Positions 5,394 through 13,885 of a stretch of 22,396 nt of DNA are shown here, one piece after another. The translations under genes were made by a program, and so were the position numbers. Below the pieces are notes generated by a model. That model had not been told where the DNA came from. It searched no databases and worked only from the letters and a program-made list of their open reading frames with translations. This DNA comes from GCA-2701705 sp036163455 (GTDB lineage Bacteria; Pseudomonadota; Gammaproteobacteria; GCA-002705445; GCA-002716945): the NCBI GenBank assembly GCA_036163455.1, contig JAYZKL010000003.1, positions 1-22,396 on the forward strand, written 5' to 3'. Each line of letters starts with the position of its first letter. Positions within the stretch are counted from its first letter, which is position 1.

Positions 5394-6584
5394 ATGTCAA
5401 AGGAAAAATTTGAAAGAAATAAACCGCATGTAAATGTGGGTACAATTGGCCATGTAGATCATGGCAAAACAACACTAACCGCTGCTTTAACAAAGGTTAT
5501 GGGAGAGAAGCATGGCGGTGAATTTAAGGCGTATGACCAGATTGATAATGCTCCTGAGGAAAAGGCTCGTGGAATAACCATAGCAACTGCACATGTGGAG
5601 TATGAATCAGATGATCGCCACTATGCCCATGTAGATTGCCCGGGTCATGCTGATTACGTAAAAAACATGATTACAGGCGCAGCCCAAATGGATGGCGCTA
5701 TACTAGTATGTTCAGCAGCAGATGGACCAATGCCTCAAACTAGAGAACATATATTATTGGCTAGGCAAGTAGGTGTTCCTCATGTAGTTGTTTATTTAAA
5801 CAAAGCAGATCAAGTAGATGATAAAGAATTAACTGAGTTAGTAGAAATGGAAATCAGAGAATTGCTTACTAAATATGATTTTCCAGGAGACAAAGTTCCA
5901 ATAGTTAGTGGTTCTGCACTAAAAGCGATTGAAGGTGATTCAAGTGATATTGGTATTCCATCAATTGAGAAGCTTATAGGAGAAATGGACAAATTTATCC
6001 CAGTGCCAGAAAGACCAATAGATGGAAAATTTTTGATGCCTATTGAAGATGTTTTCTCAATCTCTGGTAGAGGTACAGTAGTTACAGGAAGAATAGAGAG
6101 AGGAAAAGTTAACGTAGGTGATGAAATAGAAATAGTTGGAATTAGAGACACACAAAAAACTACATGCACAGGCGTTGAGATGTTCCGTAAATTACTCGAT
6201 GAAGGTGTCGCTGGTGATAATGTTGGTGTCCTACTTAGAGGAACAAAAAGAGAAGAAGTTGAGCGCGGACAAGTTTTATGTATACCTGGTTCTGTTAAAC
6301 CACATACTAAGTTTGAATGCGAAGTTTATGTATTATCAAAAGAAGAAGGCGGTAGACATACTGCTTTTTTTGGTAATTATAGACCACAATTTTATTTTAG
6401 AACAACAGATGTGACTGGTGCAATTGAGTTGCCAAAAGATGTTGAAATGGTGATGCCTGGTGACAATGTTAAGATGACTGTTGAACTTATTACACCGATT
6501 GCGATGGAGGAAAAGCTCAAATTTGCGATCCGTGAAGGTGGTAAAACAGTTGGTGCTGGAGTTGTCACTAAAATTATCGAGTAA
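5394..6584 (+). CDS. tuf: Elongation factor Tu
   Basis: EF-Tu delivers aminoacyl-tRNA to the ribosome in a GTP-dependent way. At 396 residues it is normal in length. The G domain shows GHVDHGKT (19-26), the switch I RGITIATAHVEY region, DCPGH (81-85) and NKAD (136-139, NKCD in E. coli; the variable position is allowed). Domains II and III include GTVVTGRIERG and GGRHTAFFGNYRPQFYFRTTDVTG, and the end is EGGKTVGAGVVTKIIE. GAGG at 5381-5384 is 9 bases before the ATG. It lies between tRNA-Thr and tRNA-Trp, the tufB position. The second usual copy after fusA is missing in this window, so this may be the only tuf gene. Confidence 0.99.
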   Translation: MSKEKFERNKPHVNVGTIGHVDHGKTTLTAALTKVMGEKHGGEFKAYDQIDNAPEEKARGITIATAHVEYESDDRHYAHVDCPGHADYVKNMITGAAQMDGAILVCSAADGPMPQTREHILLARQVGVPHVVVYLNKADQVDDKELTELVEMEIRELLTKYDFPGDKVPIVSGSALKAIEGDSSDIGIPSIEKLIGEMDKFIPVPERPIDGKFLMPIEDVFSISGRGTVVTGRIERGKVNVGDEIEIVGIRDTQKTTCTGVEMFRKLLDEGVAGDNVGVLLRGTKREEVERGQVLCIPGSVKPHTKFECEVYVLSKEEGGRHTAFFGNYRPQFYFRTTDVTGAIELPKDVEMVMPGDNVKMTVELITPIAMEEKLKFAIREGGKTVGAGVVTKIIE

Positions 6585-6614
6585 AAGCCAATCATCTGAT
6601 TTAATTAGATTGAT

Positions 6615-6687
6615 AGGCTAGTAGCTCAATTGGTAGAGCGACGGTCTCCAAAACCGTAGGTTGGGGGTTCGAGTCCCTCCTGGCCTG
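6615..6687 (+). tRNA. tRNA-Trp (anticodon CCA)
   Basis: Acceptor AGGCTAG pairs with CTGGCCT including one G-U pair. D stem GCTC/GAGC, anticodon stem ACGGT/ACCGT around CTCCAAA and the T arm are intact, and the anticodon is CCA. Discriminator G73 is the tryptophan identity base. The following bases are ACA, so CCA is not encoded. It sits between tuf and secE, the common gammaproteobacterial location. Confidence 0.96.
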
Positions 6688-6697
6688 ACAGGATTCG

Positions 6698-7078
6698 ATG
6701 GGAAGATGTGTTATGGTTGAGTCTGATAAGTTTAATAACAACATACCGCTTTTACTGTTATCAACAACCATTTTAATTGCTGGTATTATATCGTTTTATT
6801 ATTTTTCTGAGATACGTTTATTTTATAGAGTATTAGCACTAATTTTTATAATGATTGTTGCAGGCTATATAACGTACCTTACTGAATTTGGTAAAACTGT
6901 TTATGGTTATGTGGTAGATTCCAAAGTTGAATTAAAAAAAGTAACCTGGCCAACTAAACAAGAGACTCTTCAAACTGCTTTAGGTGTTTTTGTAGTCGTC
7001 ATATTAATAGGTATAATGCTTTGGTTATTTGATATGTTGTTAGGTTGGGGCGTTGGAACTTTATACGGAGTTGGGTAA
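6698..7078 (+). CDS. secE: Preprotein translocase subunit SecE
   Basis: SecE stabilises SecY in the inner-membrane protein-export channel. The diagnostic segment VELKKVTWPTKQETLQTALGVF (amphipathic helix and hinge, with conserved W-P-T and the E-T) is followed by the last membrane span. Two further spans precede it, as in gammaproteobacterial three-span SecE, and the length matches the roughly 127 residues of E. coli. Two starts are possible: ATG at 6698, with AGGA only 4 bases upstream, or ATG at 6713, with GGA 9 bases upstream; the longer form is listed. The end overlaps nusG by one base (TAATG), so the pair is translationally coupled. It lies 10 bases after tRNA-Trp and is probably on the tuf-tRNA transcript. 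Confidence 0.95.
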   Translation: MGRCVMVESDKFNNNIPLLLLSTTILIAGIISFYYFSEIRLFYRVLALIFIMIVAGYITYLTEFGKTVYGYVVDSKVELKKVTWPTKQETLQTALGVFVVVILIGIMLWLFDMLLGWGVGTLYGVG

Positions 7079-7611
7079 TGGCTATGAGATGGTATGTTTT
7101 ACAATCCTTTTCGGGTTATGAAAACAAAGTAAAATTAGCATTAGAAGATAGAATCAAAAGAAGTGGACTCAAAGACTCTTTTGAAAAGGTTTATGTTCCT
7201 ACAGAAGAAGTAGTTGAAATGAAAGAAGGGCAAAAGAGAAAGACAGAAAGAAAGTATTTTCCTGGATATGTAATGATTAAAATGGATCTTAACGACGAAA
7301 CTTGGCACTTGGTAAGAAGTGCGCCTAAGGTAATGGGTTTTGTAGGGTCATCTGGTGAAAAACCATCTCCGTTAAATAAAGAAGAAGCTGAGAATCTTAT
7401 TAGAGATATACAAAAAGGCGTTGATAAACCAAAACCAAAAGTTCTTTTTGAAACAGGAGAAGTCATAAGAATAACAGATGGACCATTTAATGATTTTAAT
7501 GGAGTTGTAGAAACAGTAGATTTTGAAAAGAATAGGTTAACAGTATCTGTATTAGTTTTTGGAAAGCCAACACCTATTGAATTGTCGTTAACACAGGTTG
7601 AAAAAGGTTAA
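7078..7611 (+). CDS. nusG: Transcription termination/antitermination factor NusG
   Basis: NusG binds RNA polymerase through its N-terminal domain and Rho or ribosomal S10 through its C-terminal KOW domain. The 177-residue protein begins MAMRWYVLQSFSGYE and shows RKYFPGYVMIKMDL in the NGN domain, then an ETGEVIRITDGPFNDFNGVV KOW motif near residues 122-142. E. coli NusG is 181 residues. The open frame reaches back to 7045, but ATG at 7078 is preferred because GGAG (7067-7070) lies 7 bases before it and it matches family starts. It overlaps the secE stop by one base and is only 4 bases from rplK. Its target S10 (rpsJ) and the RNA polymerase genes lie downstream in the same block. Confidence 0.98.
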   Translation: MAMRWYVLQSFSGYENKVKLALEDRIKRSGLKDSFEKVYVPTEEVVEMKEGQKRKTERKYFPGYVMIKMDLNDETWHLVRSAPKVMGFVGSSGEKPSPLNKEEAENLIRDIQKGVDKPKPKVLFETGEVIRITDGPFNDFNGVVETVDFEKNRLTVSVLVFGKPTPIELSLTQVEKG

Positions 7612-7615
7612 ATAA

Positions 7616-8044
7616 ATGGCAAAAGAACTCATAAACCAAGTCAAGTTACAAGTACCAGCAGGTAGTGCTAATCCAGCTCCACCAGTCGGCCCAGCCCTTG
7701 GTCAGCATGGTTTAAACATACAGGACTTTTGTAAACAGTTTAATGATAGAACCAAAGATGTAGAAAAAGGTTTAGCGTTACCAGTTGTAATTAATGTCTA
7801 TAAAGACCGATCATTTGATTTCATTATTAAATCTACGCCAGCAGCAATCTTATTAAAAAAAGCAGCTGGAATACAAAAAGGGAGCCCAACACCTCAAAGT
7901 GACAAAGTTGGAAAGGTAACAATTAAACAAATTGAAGAGATTGTAAAACAAAAAGAGGGTGATTTAACCGGGGCTGACTTAGAAAAATCTGTAAGAATAA
8001 TTGCCGGAACAGCTAGAAGTATGGGAATTGAGGTTGAGAACTAG
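7616..8044 (+). CDS. rplK: 50S ribosomal protein L11
   Basis: L11 forms the GTPase-associated stalk base with 23S rRNA and L10. It has 142 residues, the E. coli length. The N-terminal domain has the proline-rich PAPPVGPALGQHGLNI segment, which in E. coli-type L11 is the thiopeptide-contact region. The rRNA-binding C-terminal domain includes TPPAAILLKKAAG-like sequence (here STPAAILLKKAAG) and ends in GTARSMGIEVEN. AAAAAGG inside the end of nusG serves as Shine-Dalgarno, 8 bases from the ATG. Only 4 bases separate it from nusG, so there is no room for the independent promoter and L1-binding leader found upstream of rplK in E. coli. Confidence 0.98.
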   Translation: MAKELINQVKLQVPAGSANPAPPVGPALGQHGLNIQDFCKQFNDRTKDVEKGLALPVVINVYKDRSFDFIIKSTPAAILLKKAAGIQKGSPTPQSDKVGKVTIKQIEEIVKQKEGDLTGADLEKSVRIIAGTARSMGIEVEN

Positions 8045-8045
8045 T

Positions 8046-8750
8046 ATGGGCTTAAGCAAGAGACGTAAAATAATAGATGAGAAAGTAGATGCGATGAAGT
8101 CATATCCTCTAAGCGATGCGATTGAAATATTAAGAAGCTTACCTAAGCTTAAATTTAGTGAGACTGTGGATATAAGTATAAATTTAGGTATTGATCCAGG
8201 TAAATCAGATCAAAGCGTTCGAGGCTCTTCAACTTTACCACATGGGATTGGCAAACCTTCTAAAGTAGTTGTTTTTGCAGAAGGACAGGATGCATCGGCA
8301 GCAAAAAAAGCTGGGGCAGATAAAGTTGGATTTGAGGATTTAATTGAAGAAGTAAAAAAAGAGAAAGATTTAGATGCAGATATAGTGATTGCTACACCCG
8401 AATGTATGAAATTGTTAGGGCAATTAGGGAGAGTTTTGGGGCCAAAAAATTTAATGCCAAACCCAAAAGAAGGGACTGTTACAAAAAACATCACTCAAGC
8501 CGTTGAAAAAGCAAAAAAAGGGCAAATTAGATATAAAATCGATAAAGCAGGGATAATACATACTACTGTTGGAAAAATAGAATTTGATACAAAACAACTA
8601 GTCGAGAATATCAAAACCTTAATAAATGACCTTATCAAAGCAAAACCTTCATCAACAAAGGGTAAATATATGAAAAATCTTACAATCTCCTCTACTATGG
8701 GGCCTGGAATTAAGGTAGACTTATCCACAATTGCTGAGGGAAACACCTAG
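8046..8750 (+). CDS. rplA: 50S ribosomal protein L1
   Basis: L1 forms the mobile stalk near the ribosomal E site and in E. coli also represses its own operon by binding mRNA. The 234-residue protein starts MGLSKRRKIIDEKVDAMKSY and matches E. coli L1 (also 234) throughout. Signature parts are VNLGIDPGKSDQ-like sequence, RGSSTLPHGIGK, LGRVLGPKNLMPNPKEGTVT and a C-terminal TISSTMGPGIKVD. The open frame extends 15 codons into rplK, but the ATG at 8046, one base after the rplK stop, fits the family start and gives the closest possible spacing. The next gene follows after 10 bases. Confidence 0.98.
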   Translation: MGLSKRRKIIDEKVDAMKSYPLSDAIEILRSLPKLKFSETVDISINLGIDPGKSDQSVRGSSTLPHGIGKPSKVVVFAEGQDASAAKKAGADKVGFEDLIEEVKKEKDLDADIVIATPECMKLLGQLGRVLGPKNLMPNPKEGTVTKNITQAVEKAKKGQIRYKIDKAGIIHTTVGKIEFDTKQLVENIKTLINDLIKAKPSSTKGKYMKNLTISSTMGPGIKVDLSTIAEGNT

Positions 8751-8760
8751 GAATCGCGTC

Positions 8761-9282
8761 ATGGCATTGAATCTAGAATTAAAAAAGAATTTGGTAAAAG
8801 AAGTTTCTGATGTTTTAAGTCAGGCAGAGACTGTTTTGACTGCAGATTATCGTGGCCTTACTTCAAATGAACTTAATGAGTTTAGAAAATTGTCTAGACA
8901 ATCTGATATATATGTCAAAGTTGTAAAAAACAACATGTTGAAGATGGCTTTGAAGGATTCAGAGTTTTCAACTCTAGGTGAAAAAATAATTGGACCTCAG
9001 ATTTTAGCAGTTTCAAAAAATGATTTAGGTGAATTTGCAAAACTTATTAAAAAATTTGTAGATGATCATGAAAATATTGCAATTAAATCATTATCTTATA
9101 AAGGAAACGAATTGGATGTTTCGGAAGTAAAAAAATTGGCTTCACTACCATCTTATGATGAAGCAATATCAATGTTGATGTCTGTGATGCAAGCACCAAT
9201 ACAAAAACTTCTTGCGACTATGAATGCAGTACCAACTAAAGTAGTCAGAACTTTTGAGGCAATAAAACAATCTAAGAATTAG
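8761..9282 (+). CDS. rplJ: 50S ribosomal protein L10
   Basis: L10 anchors the L7/L12 dimers on the ribosome. The 173-residue protein begins MALNLELKKNLVKEVSDVL and has the conserved ADYRGLTSNELNEFRKLSR and VVKNNMLKMAL segments. Its C-terminal helix (about residues 135-170), which binds L12 dimers, is present. The ATG at 8761 is preferred over an earlier in-frame TTG/ATG extension because AGGA at 8749-8752, overlapping the rplA stop, sits 8 bases before it. Only 10 bases separate it from rplA, whereas E. coli has several hundred bases there with a promoter and the L10-binding leader. Confidence 0.98.
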   Translation: MALNLELKKNLVKEVSDVLSQAETVLTADYRGLTSNELNEFRKLSRQSDIYVKVVKNNMLKMALKDSEFSTLGEKIIGPQILAVSKNDLGEFAKLIKKFVDDHENIAIKSLSYKGNELDVSEVKKLASLPSYDEAISMLMSVMQAPIQKLLATMNAVPTKVVRTFEAIKQSKN

Positions 9283-9307
9283 TAATTTTTTGAATGGGAG
9301 TAATAAA

Positions 9308-9694
9308 ATGGCAGTAACAAAAGACCAAATACTGGAAACAATATCAAATATGACTGTTATGGAAGTTGTTGATTTGGTTTCAGAGATGGAAGAAAAGTTC
9401 GGTGTTAAAGCAGCGGCAGCAGCACCTGCAGCAGCACCAGCCAGCGCTGATGCTGGAGGCGGTGAAGCAGCTGGTGAAGAGAAATCAGAATACACTATTT
9501 CTTTAACAGGCGTTGGTACCAACAAAGTTGCAATTATTAAAGCTGTAAGAGCAATTACTGGATTAGGTCTTGGAGAAGCAAAAGCAAAAGCAGAAAGCGC
9601 TCCATGTGACTTAAAAGAAGGTGTAAAAAAGGAAGAAGCAGAAGCATTTAAGAAACAACTTGAAGAAGCTGGCGGCACAGTTGAACTTAAATAA
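9308..9694 (+). CDS. rplL: 50S ribosomal protein L7/L12
   Basis: L7/L12 is the multimeric stalk protein that recruits translation GTPases. The 128-residue protein has the N-terminal dimerisation helices (to about residue 35), a flexible alanine-rich hinge (AAAAAPAAAPASADAGGGEA) and the C-terminal factor-binding domain with KVAIIKAVRAITGLGLGEAKA. The hinge is longer than in E. coli (121 residues in total). Start ATG at 9308 has GGGAG at 9296-9300, 7 bases upstream, which is stronger than the rplJ signal and fits the higher L12 to L10 ratio. The rplJ-rplL gap is 25 bases. Confidence 0.98.
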   Translation: MAVTKDQILETISNMTVMEVVDLVSEMEEKFGVKAAAAAPAAAPASADAGGGEAAGEEKSEYTISLTGVGTNKVAIIKAVRAITGLGLGEAKAKAESAPCDLKEGVKKEEAEAFKKQLEEAGGTVELK

Positions 9695-9738
9695 AAGAGT
9701 TGGAATTAAACTGGCTTTCTAAAGATCGCTATTAATGA

Positions 9739-9760
9739 AATACCTTTTTTAAAAGGTATT
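9739..9760 (+). promoter_or_regulatory. Perfect palindromic hairpin in the rplL-rpoB spacer
   Basis: AATACCTTTT is followed by TT and then the exact complement AAAAGGTATT, so 10 base pairs can form in DNA and about 8 in RNA with a six-base loop. It lies 44 bases after the rplL stop and its 3' arm touches the rpoB ribosome-binding site. No U-tract follows, so it is not a standard terminator. In E. coli this spacer holds an attenuator and an RNase III site; this hairpin may be a short counterpart, by inference from position. Confidence 0.6.
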
Positions 9761-9765
9761 AAGGA
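9761..9765 (+). promoter_or_regulatory. Ribosome binding site of rpoB
   Basis: AAGGA directly follows the palindromic hairpin. It is 11 bases from the ATG at 9777 and 5 bases from an in-frame TTG at 9771. The TTG adds only Met-Tyr to the protein, so two starts compete here. Confidence 0.5.
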
Positions 9766-9776
9766 TTTATTTGTAT

Positions 9777-12700
9777 ATGAAATATAGCTATACGGCAAAA
9801 AAAAGAATAAGAAAAAATTTTGGGAAACTTAGTGATGTTTTACCAATACCAAATTTAATAGAATTACAAGTAACGTCATACAATCAATTTTTAGAGAGAG
9901 ACAATTCAAAAAATCAACAATCAGGTTTACACAGAGTTTTTGAATCTGTATTTCCAATTTATGATTATTCAAATAATATTAAGCTATCCTACAACGGATA
10001 TAAGCTTGGTAAAGAAGAATATTCAGAGGAAGAATGTAGAATTACTGGGAAAACATACTCTGTTCCTCTAAAAGTGAACCTAAAACTTGAAGTTGGTATT
10101 GACAAAAAATCAACAGTTAAATATGAGGCTGTTGAAAACCCTGAAGTATTTTTAGGCGAATTGCCTATTATGACCAAATTTGGAACGTTTATAATCAATG
10201 GAACCGAAAGAGTAGTTGTTTCTCAACTTCACCGTTCTCCAGGTGTCTTTTTTGATCATGATAAAGGTAAAACACATTCTTCAGGTAAACTACTATTTTC
10301 AGCAAGAATTATTCCTTATCGTGGGTCATGGTTAGATTTTGAGTTTGATCAAAATGATATAATTTTTGCCAGAATTGATCGTAGAAGAAAATTACCTGCG
10401 ACAATAATACTCCGTGCATTAGGTTATAACACTAAAGAAATTATAGATTTATTTTATTCTGAAAATATCGTAACCATAGAAAAAGGTCAATTGCACATCA
10501 AGCAGTCGTTGGAAGATTTGAAAGGAGGTATAGCTCCTTTTGATATAAAACATGGTCAAAAATTAGTTGTTCAAAAAGGGAAAAGAATCAATATAAAAAA
10601 TATTGAATTAGCAAAAAAATATAAAATGAAAGGATTTAATATACCTGCCGAATACCATAGCTGGATTATAGGGAAGAGAATATCTGAAGATATTATTGAC
10701 AAGAAAACAGGTGAACTAATTCTTCAATGCAATCATGAAATAACTGAGGAAACTATAAAAAGTATTATTGATTCTAATTTAAAACAAATAAAAATTTTAC
10801 ATACGAATGAGTTAGATAGGGGGCAATTTATATGTAATACATTGGATAAGGATGAGACTCATGATCAAGAGACAGCCCTTATAGAAATCTATAGAATGAT
10901 GAGGCCGGGTGAACCGCCAACCAAAGAAGCTGCATCACAACTTTTTAGCAACTTATTTCAATCTACAGAAAGATATGACTTGTCTGATGTTGGTAGAATG
11001 AAATTTGATTCTAGAGTTGGTAGAAAAAATATAGGTGATAGTAGCGTACTTTCTAATGAAGATATAATTGATGTTCTAAGGACTCTAATTAACATAAGAA
11101 ATGGTTTTGATACTGTTGATGACATTGATCATCTTGGCAATAGAAGAGTTAAATGTGTTGGAGAAATGGTTGAGAATGTTTTCAGAGTTGGATTAGTTCG
11201 TGTGGAAAAGGCAGTTAAGGAAAGATTAAGTACGATGGAGTTGGCTGATAAGTTACAACCTAAAGATATTGTTAATTCAAAACCTATAACCGCTACTTTG
11301 AAAGAATTTTTTGGCACAAGTCAACTATCACAATTTATGGACCAAAATAATCCTTTGGCTGAAATAACGCATAAACGAAGAATTTCTGCGCTGGGTCCAG
11401 GTGGATTAACAAGGGAAAGAGCTGGATTTGAAGTGAGGGATGTGCACCCAACTCACTATGGAAGAGTGTGCCCTATTGAAACCCCAGAAGGGCCAAATAT
11501 AGGTTTGATTAATTCACTAGCTACTTTTTCAAGAACAAATGAATATGGGTTTTTAGAAACGCCATATAGAAAAGTATTAAATGGAAAAGTAAAAAATGAT
11601 ATACAGTGGCTTTCAGCTATCGAAGAAAGTAAATATACAATAGCGCAAGCAAATACTACATTAGACAATAATAATAAAATTGTGGGTGATTTAATTTCCT
11701 GTAGATTTAATAATGAATTTGCAATTACATCTCCAGAAAAAGTTGAACTTATGGACATTTCTCCTAAACAGGTGGTGTCTGTTGCTGCTGCATTAATTCC
11801 TTTTTTAGAACATGATGATGCGAATAGAGCTTTAATGGGATCAAATATGCAAAGACAAGCTGTACCAATATTAAAACCTGAAAAACCACTTGTTGGAACA
11901 GGTATAGAAAAAGATGTTGCTATTGATTCAGGTGCATCCTTTGTTGTAAAAAGAGGTGGCGTTGTTGATTATGTTGATGCTTCTAGGATTATTGTTAATG
12001 TTAACGACGATGAGGTGAAAGGGGATGATGATACAGGCGTAGATATTTACCCACTAACAAAATATACGAGAACTAACCAGAATACCTGTATTAATCAAAG
12101 ACCTCTTGTAAAAAGTGGCGATGTTATAGAAAAGGATGATGTTATAGCTGACGGACCATCCACTGATTTAGGCGAACTTGCTCTTGGACAAAATCTTTTA
12201 ATTGCATTTATGCCATGGAATGGTTACAACTTTGAAGACTCTATATTAGTTTCAGAAAGAGTAGTTCAAGATGACCGCTTTACTTCTATACACATTGAAG
12301 AATTGGAATGTATTGCGAGAGATACTAAACTTGGTTCTGAAGAAATTACTGCTGATATTCCAAATGTAAGTGAGAATTTATTAAATAAATTAGATGAGTC
12401 TGGAATTGTTTATGTAGGGGCAGAAGTTAAATCTAATGATATATTAGTTGGCAAAGTTACACCTAAAGGTGAGAGTCAATTAACACCAGAAGAAAAACTT
12501 CTTAGGGCAATTTTTGGCGAAAAAGCATCAGATGTAAAAGATACTTCATTAAAAGTGCCATCAGGAATGGATGGGACAGTAATTGATGTCCGTGTCTTTA
12601 CGCGTGAAGGTGTCGAAAAAGATAAGAGAGCGCTGGATATTGAGGAATCAGCAATAAAATTAGCAAGAAAAAACCTTGAAGATGAGCTAAGAATTAGTCA

Positions 12701-13874
12701 AGAAAATATTTATACTCGTATAAGAAAAATGCTCTTAAATAAATTAGTTGTTTCTAGTCCTAATAATATAAAAAAGGGATCAAAAATTACTGAAGCAGTA
12801 CTAGAAAATATTTCTAATAAAGATCTACAACAATTTCAAGTGAAAACAGAAATAGTCAATAAAAACCTCTCAAAAATAAAAGAACAACTTTCTGCTTTGG
12901 AAGCAAAGTTTAATAGCGATCTAGAACATGCAACGCAGAAAATTTCCCAAGCAGATGATTTAGGGCCAGGTATTCAAAAGAAAGTTAAAGTCTATTTAGC
13001 AGTAAAAAGAACCTTACAACCAGGTGATAAGATGGCTGGAAGACATGGAAATAAAGGAGTTATTTCTCAAATAGTTCCAGTTGAAGATATGCCTCACACA
13101 GAAGAAGGCAGACCAGTTGATATAGTGTTAAATCCATTAGGAATTCCATCAAGGATGAATATAGGTCAGGTTTTAGAAACACACTTGGGTTGGGCGGCAA
13201 AAGGTATAGGATTCCAGATTGGAAAAATATTGGAAGGTAAAAAGGATATAAAAAAACTTAGAAATTATTTAAACAAAATTTATACTACATGCCCAGGTTA
13301 TGAAAAACCTCAACTAAAATCATTTAGCGATGATGAAATTCTTACGCTTGCAGAAAATTTAGAAGGTGGTTTACCAATGGCTACACCGGTTTTTGATGGG
13401 GCATCGGAAGAAGCAATAAAATCTATGTTAGAGTTAGCTGAATTACCTACTTCAGGACAATCAACTTTATTTGATGGAAGAACAGGAGAGAAGTTTGAAA
13501 GACCTGTAACTATCGGCTACATGTACATGATTAAATTAAATCATCTTGTTGATGATAAAATGCATGCTCGTTCTACTGGCCCTTATAGCCTTGTGACCCA
13601 ACAACCATTAGGTGGTAAAGCTCAATTTGGAGGACAAAGATTTGGCGAAATGGAAGTTTGGGCATTGCAAGCATATGGTGCTTCACACACATTACAAGAA
13701 ATGTTAACAGTAAAATCTGATGATGTGTCTGGAAGAAACAGAGTTTATAAAAATATTGTAGATGGTGATTTTACTACTGAACCAAATGTTCCAGAGTCTT
13801 TTAATGTTTTATTAAAAGAAATTAGATCTCTTGGTATAAATATTGATCTAGGAACAGAAAATAAAAAAATCTAA
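9777..13874 (+). CDS. rpoB: DNA-directed RNA polymerase subunit beta
   Basis: RpoB forms half of the RNA polymerase active centre. The 1365-residue protein starts MKYSYTAKKRIRKNFGK, aligning with E. coli MVYSYTEKKRIRKDFGK. The rifampicin pocket FFGTSQLSQFMDQNNPLAEI, then THKRRISALGPGG, keeps the sensitive residues Asp522, His532 and Ser537 (Asp516, His526 and Ser531 in E. coli). Later motifs include GYNFEDSILVSE, KVTPKGESQLTPEEKLLRA, GDKMAGRHGNKGV and the C-terminal GGKAQFGGQRFGEMEVWAL. The insert between about residues 995 and 1070 is coiled-coil-like, as in gammaproteobacteria. An in-frame TTG at 9771 is a possible alternative start. rpoC follows after 11 bases. E. coli RpoB has 1342 residues. 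Confidence 0.99.
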   Translation: MKYSYTAKKRIRKNFGKLSDVLPIPNLIELQVTSYNQFLERDNSKNQQSGLHRVFESVFPIYDYSNNIKLSYNGYKLGKEEYSEEECRITGKTYSVPLKVNLKLEVGIDKKSTVKYEAVENPEVFLGELPIMTKFGTFIINGTERVVVSQLHRSPGVFFDHDKGKTHSSGKLLFSARIIPYRGSWLDFEFDQNDIIFARIDRRRKLPATIILRALGYNTKEIIDLFYSENIVTIEKGQLHIKQSLEDLKGGIAPFDIKHGQKLVVQKGKRINIKNIELAKKYKMKGFNIPAEYHSWIIGKRISEDIIDKKTGELILQCNHEITEETIKSIIDSNLKQIKILHTNELDRGQFICNTLDKDETHDQETALIEIYRMMRPGEPPTKEAASQLFSNLFQSTERYDLSDVGRMKFDSRVGRKNIGDSSVLSNEDIIDVLRTLINIRNGFDTVDDIDHLGNRRVKCVGEMVENVFRVGLVRVEKAVKERLSTMELADKLQPKDIVNSKPITATLKEFFGTSQLSQFMDQNNPLAEITHKRRISALGPGGLTRERAGFEVRDVHPTHYGRVCPIETPEGPNIGLINSLATFSRTNEYGFLETPYRKVLNGKVKNDIQWLSAIEESKYTIAQANTTLDNNNKIVGDLISCRFNNEFAITSPEKVELMDISPKQVVSVAAALIPFLEHDDANRALMGSNMQRQAVPILKPEKPLVGTGIEKDVAIDSGASFVVKRGGVVDYVDASRIIVNVNDDEVKGDDDTGVDIYPLTKYTRTNQNTCINQRPLVKSGDVIEKDDVIADGPSTDLGELALGQNLLIAFMPWNGYNFEDSILVSERVVQDDRFTSIHIEELECIARDTKLGSEEITADIPNVSENLLNKLDESGIVYVGAEVKSNDILVGKVTPKGESQLTPEEKLLRAIFGEKASDVKDTSLKVPSGMDGTVIDVRVFTREGVEKDKRALDIEESAIKLARKNLEDELRISQENIYTRIRKMLLNKLVVSSPNNIKKGSKITEAVLENISNKDLQQFQVKTEIVNKNLSKIKEQLSALEAKFNSDLEHATQKISQADDLGPGIQKKVKVYLAVKRTLQPGDKMAGRHGNKGVISQIVPVEDMPHTEEGRPVDIVLNPLGIPSRMNIGQVLETHLGWAAKGIGFQIGKILEGKKDIKKLRNYLNKIYTTCPGYEKPQLKSFSDDEILTLAENLEGGLPMATPVFDGASEEAIKSMLELAELPTSGQSTLFDGRTGEKFERPVTIGYMYMIKLNHLVDDKMHARSTGPYSLVTQQPLGGKAQFGGQRFGEMEVWALQAYGASHTLQEMLTVKSDDVSGRNRVYKNIVDGDFTTEPNVPESFNVLLKEIRSLGINIDLGTENKKI

Positions 13875-13885
13875 GAGAGCAGTTT

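Noticed and set aside
9169..9678. Minus-strand frame of 169 residues over rplJ-rplL
   Set aside because: Antisense shadow of the alanine-rich rplL; low-complexity Ala/Ser composition and no ribosome site.
11300..11400. Possible rifampicin-resistance changes in rpoB (Ser508 to Thr, Ser522 to Ala by E. coli numbering)
   Set aside because: Asp516, His526 and Ser531 equivalents are unchanged and the two substitutions are conservative natural variation.
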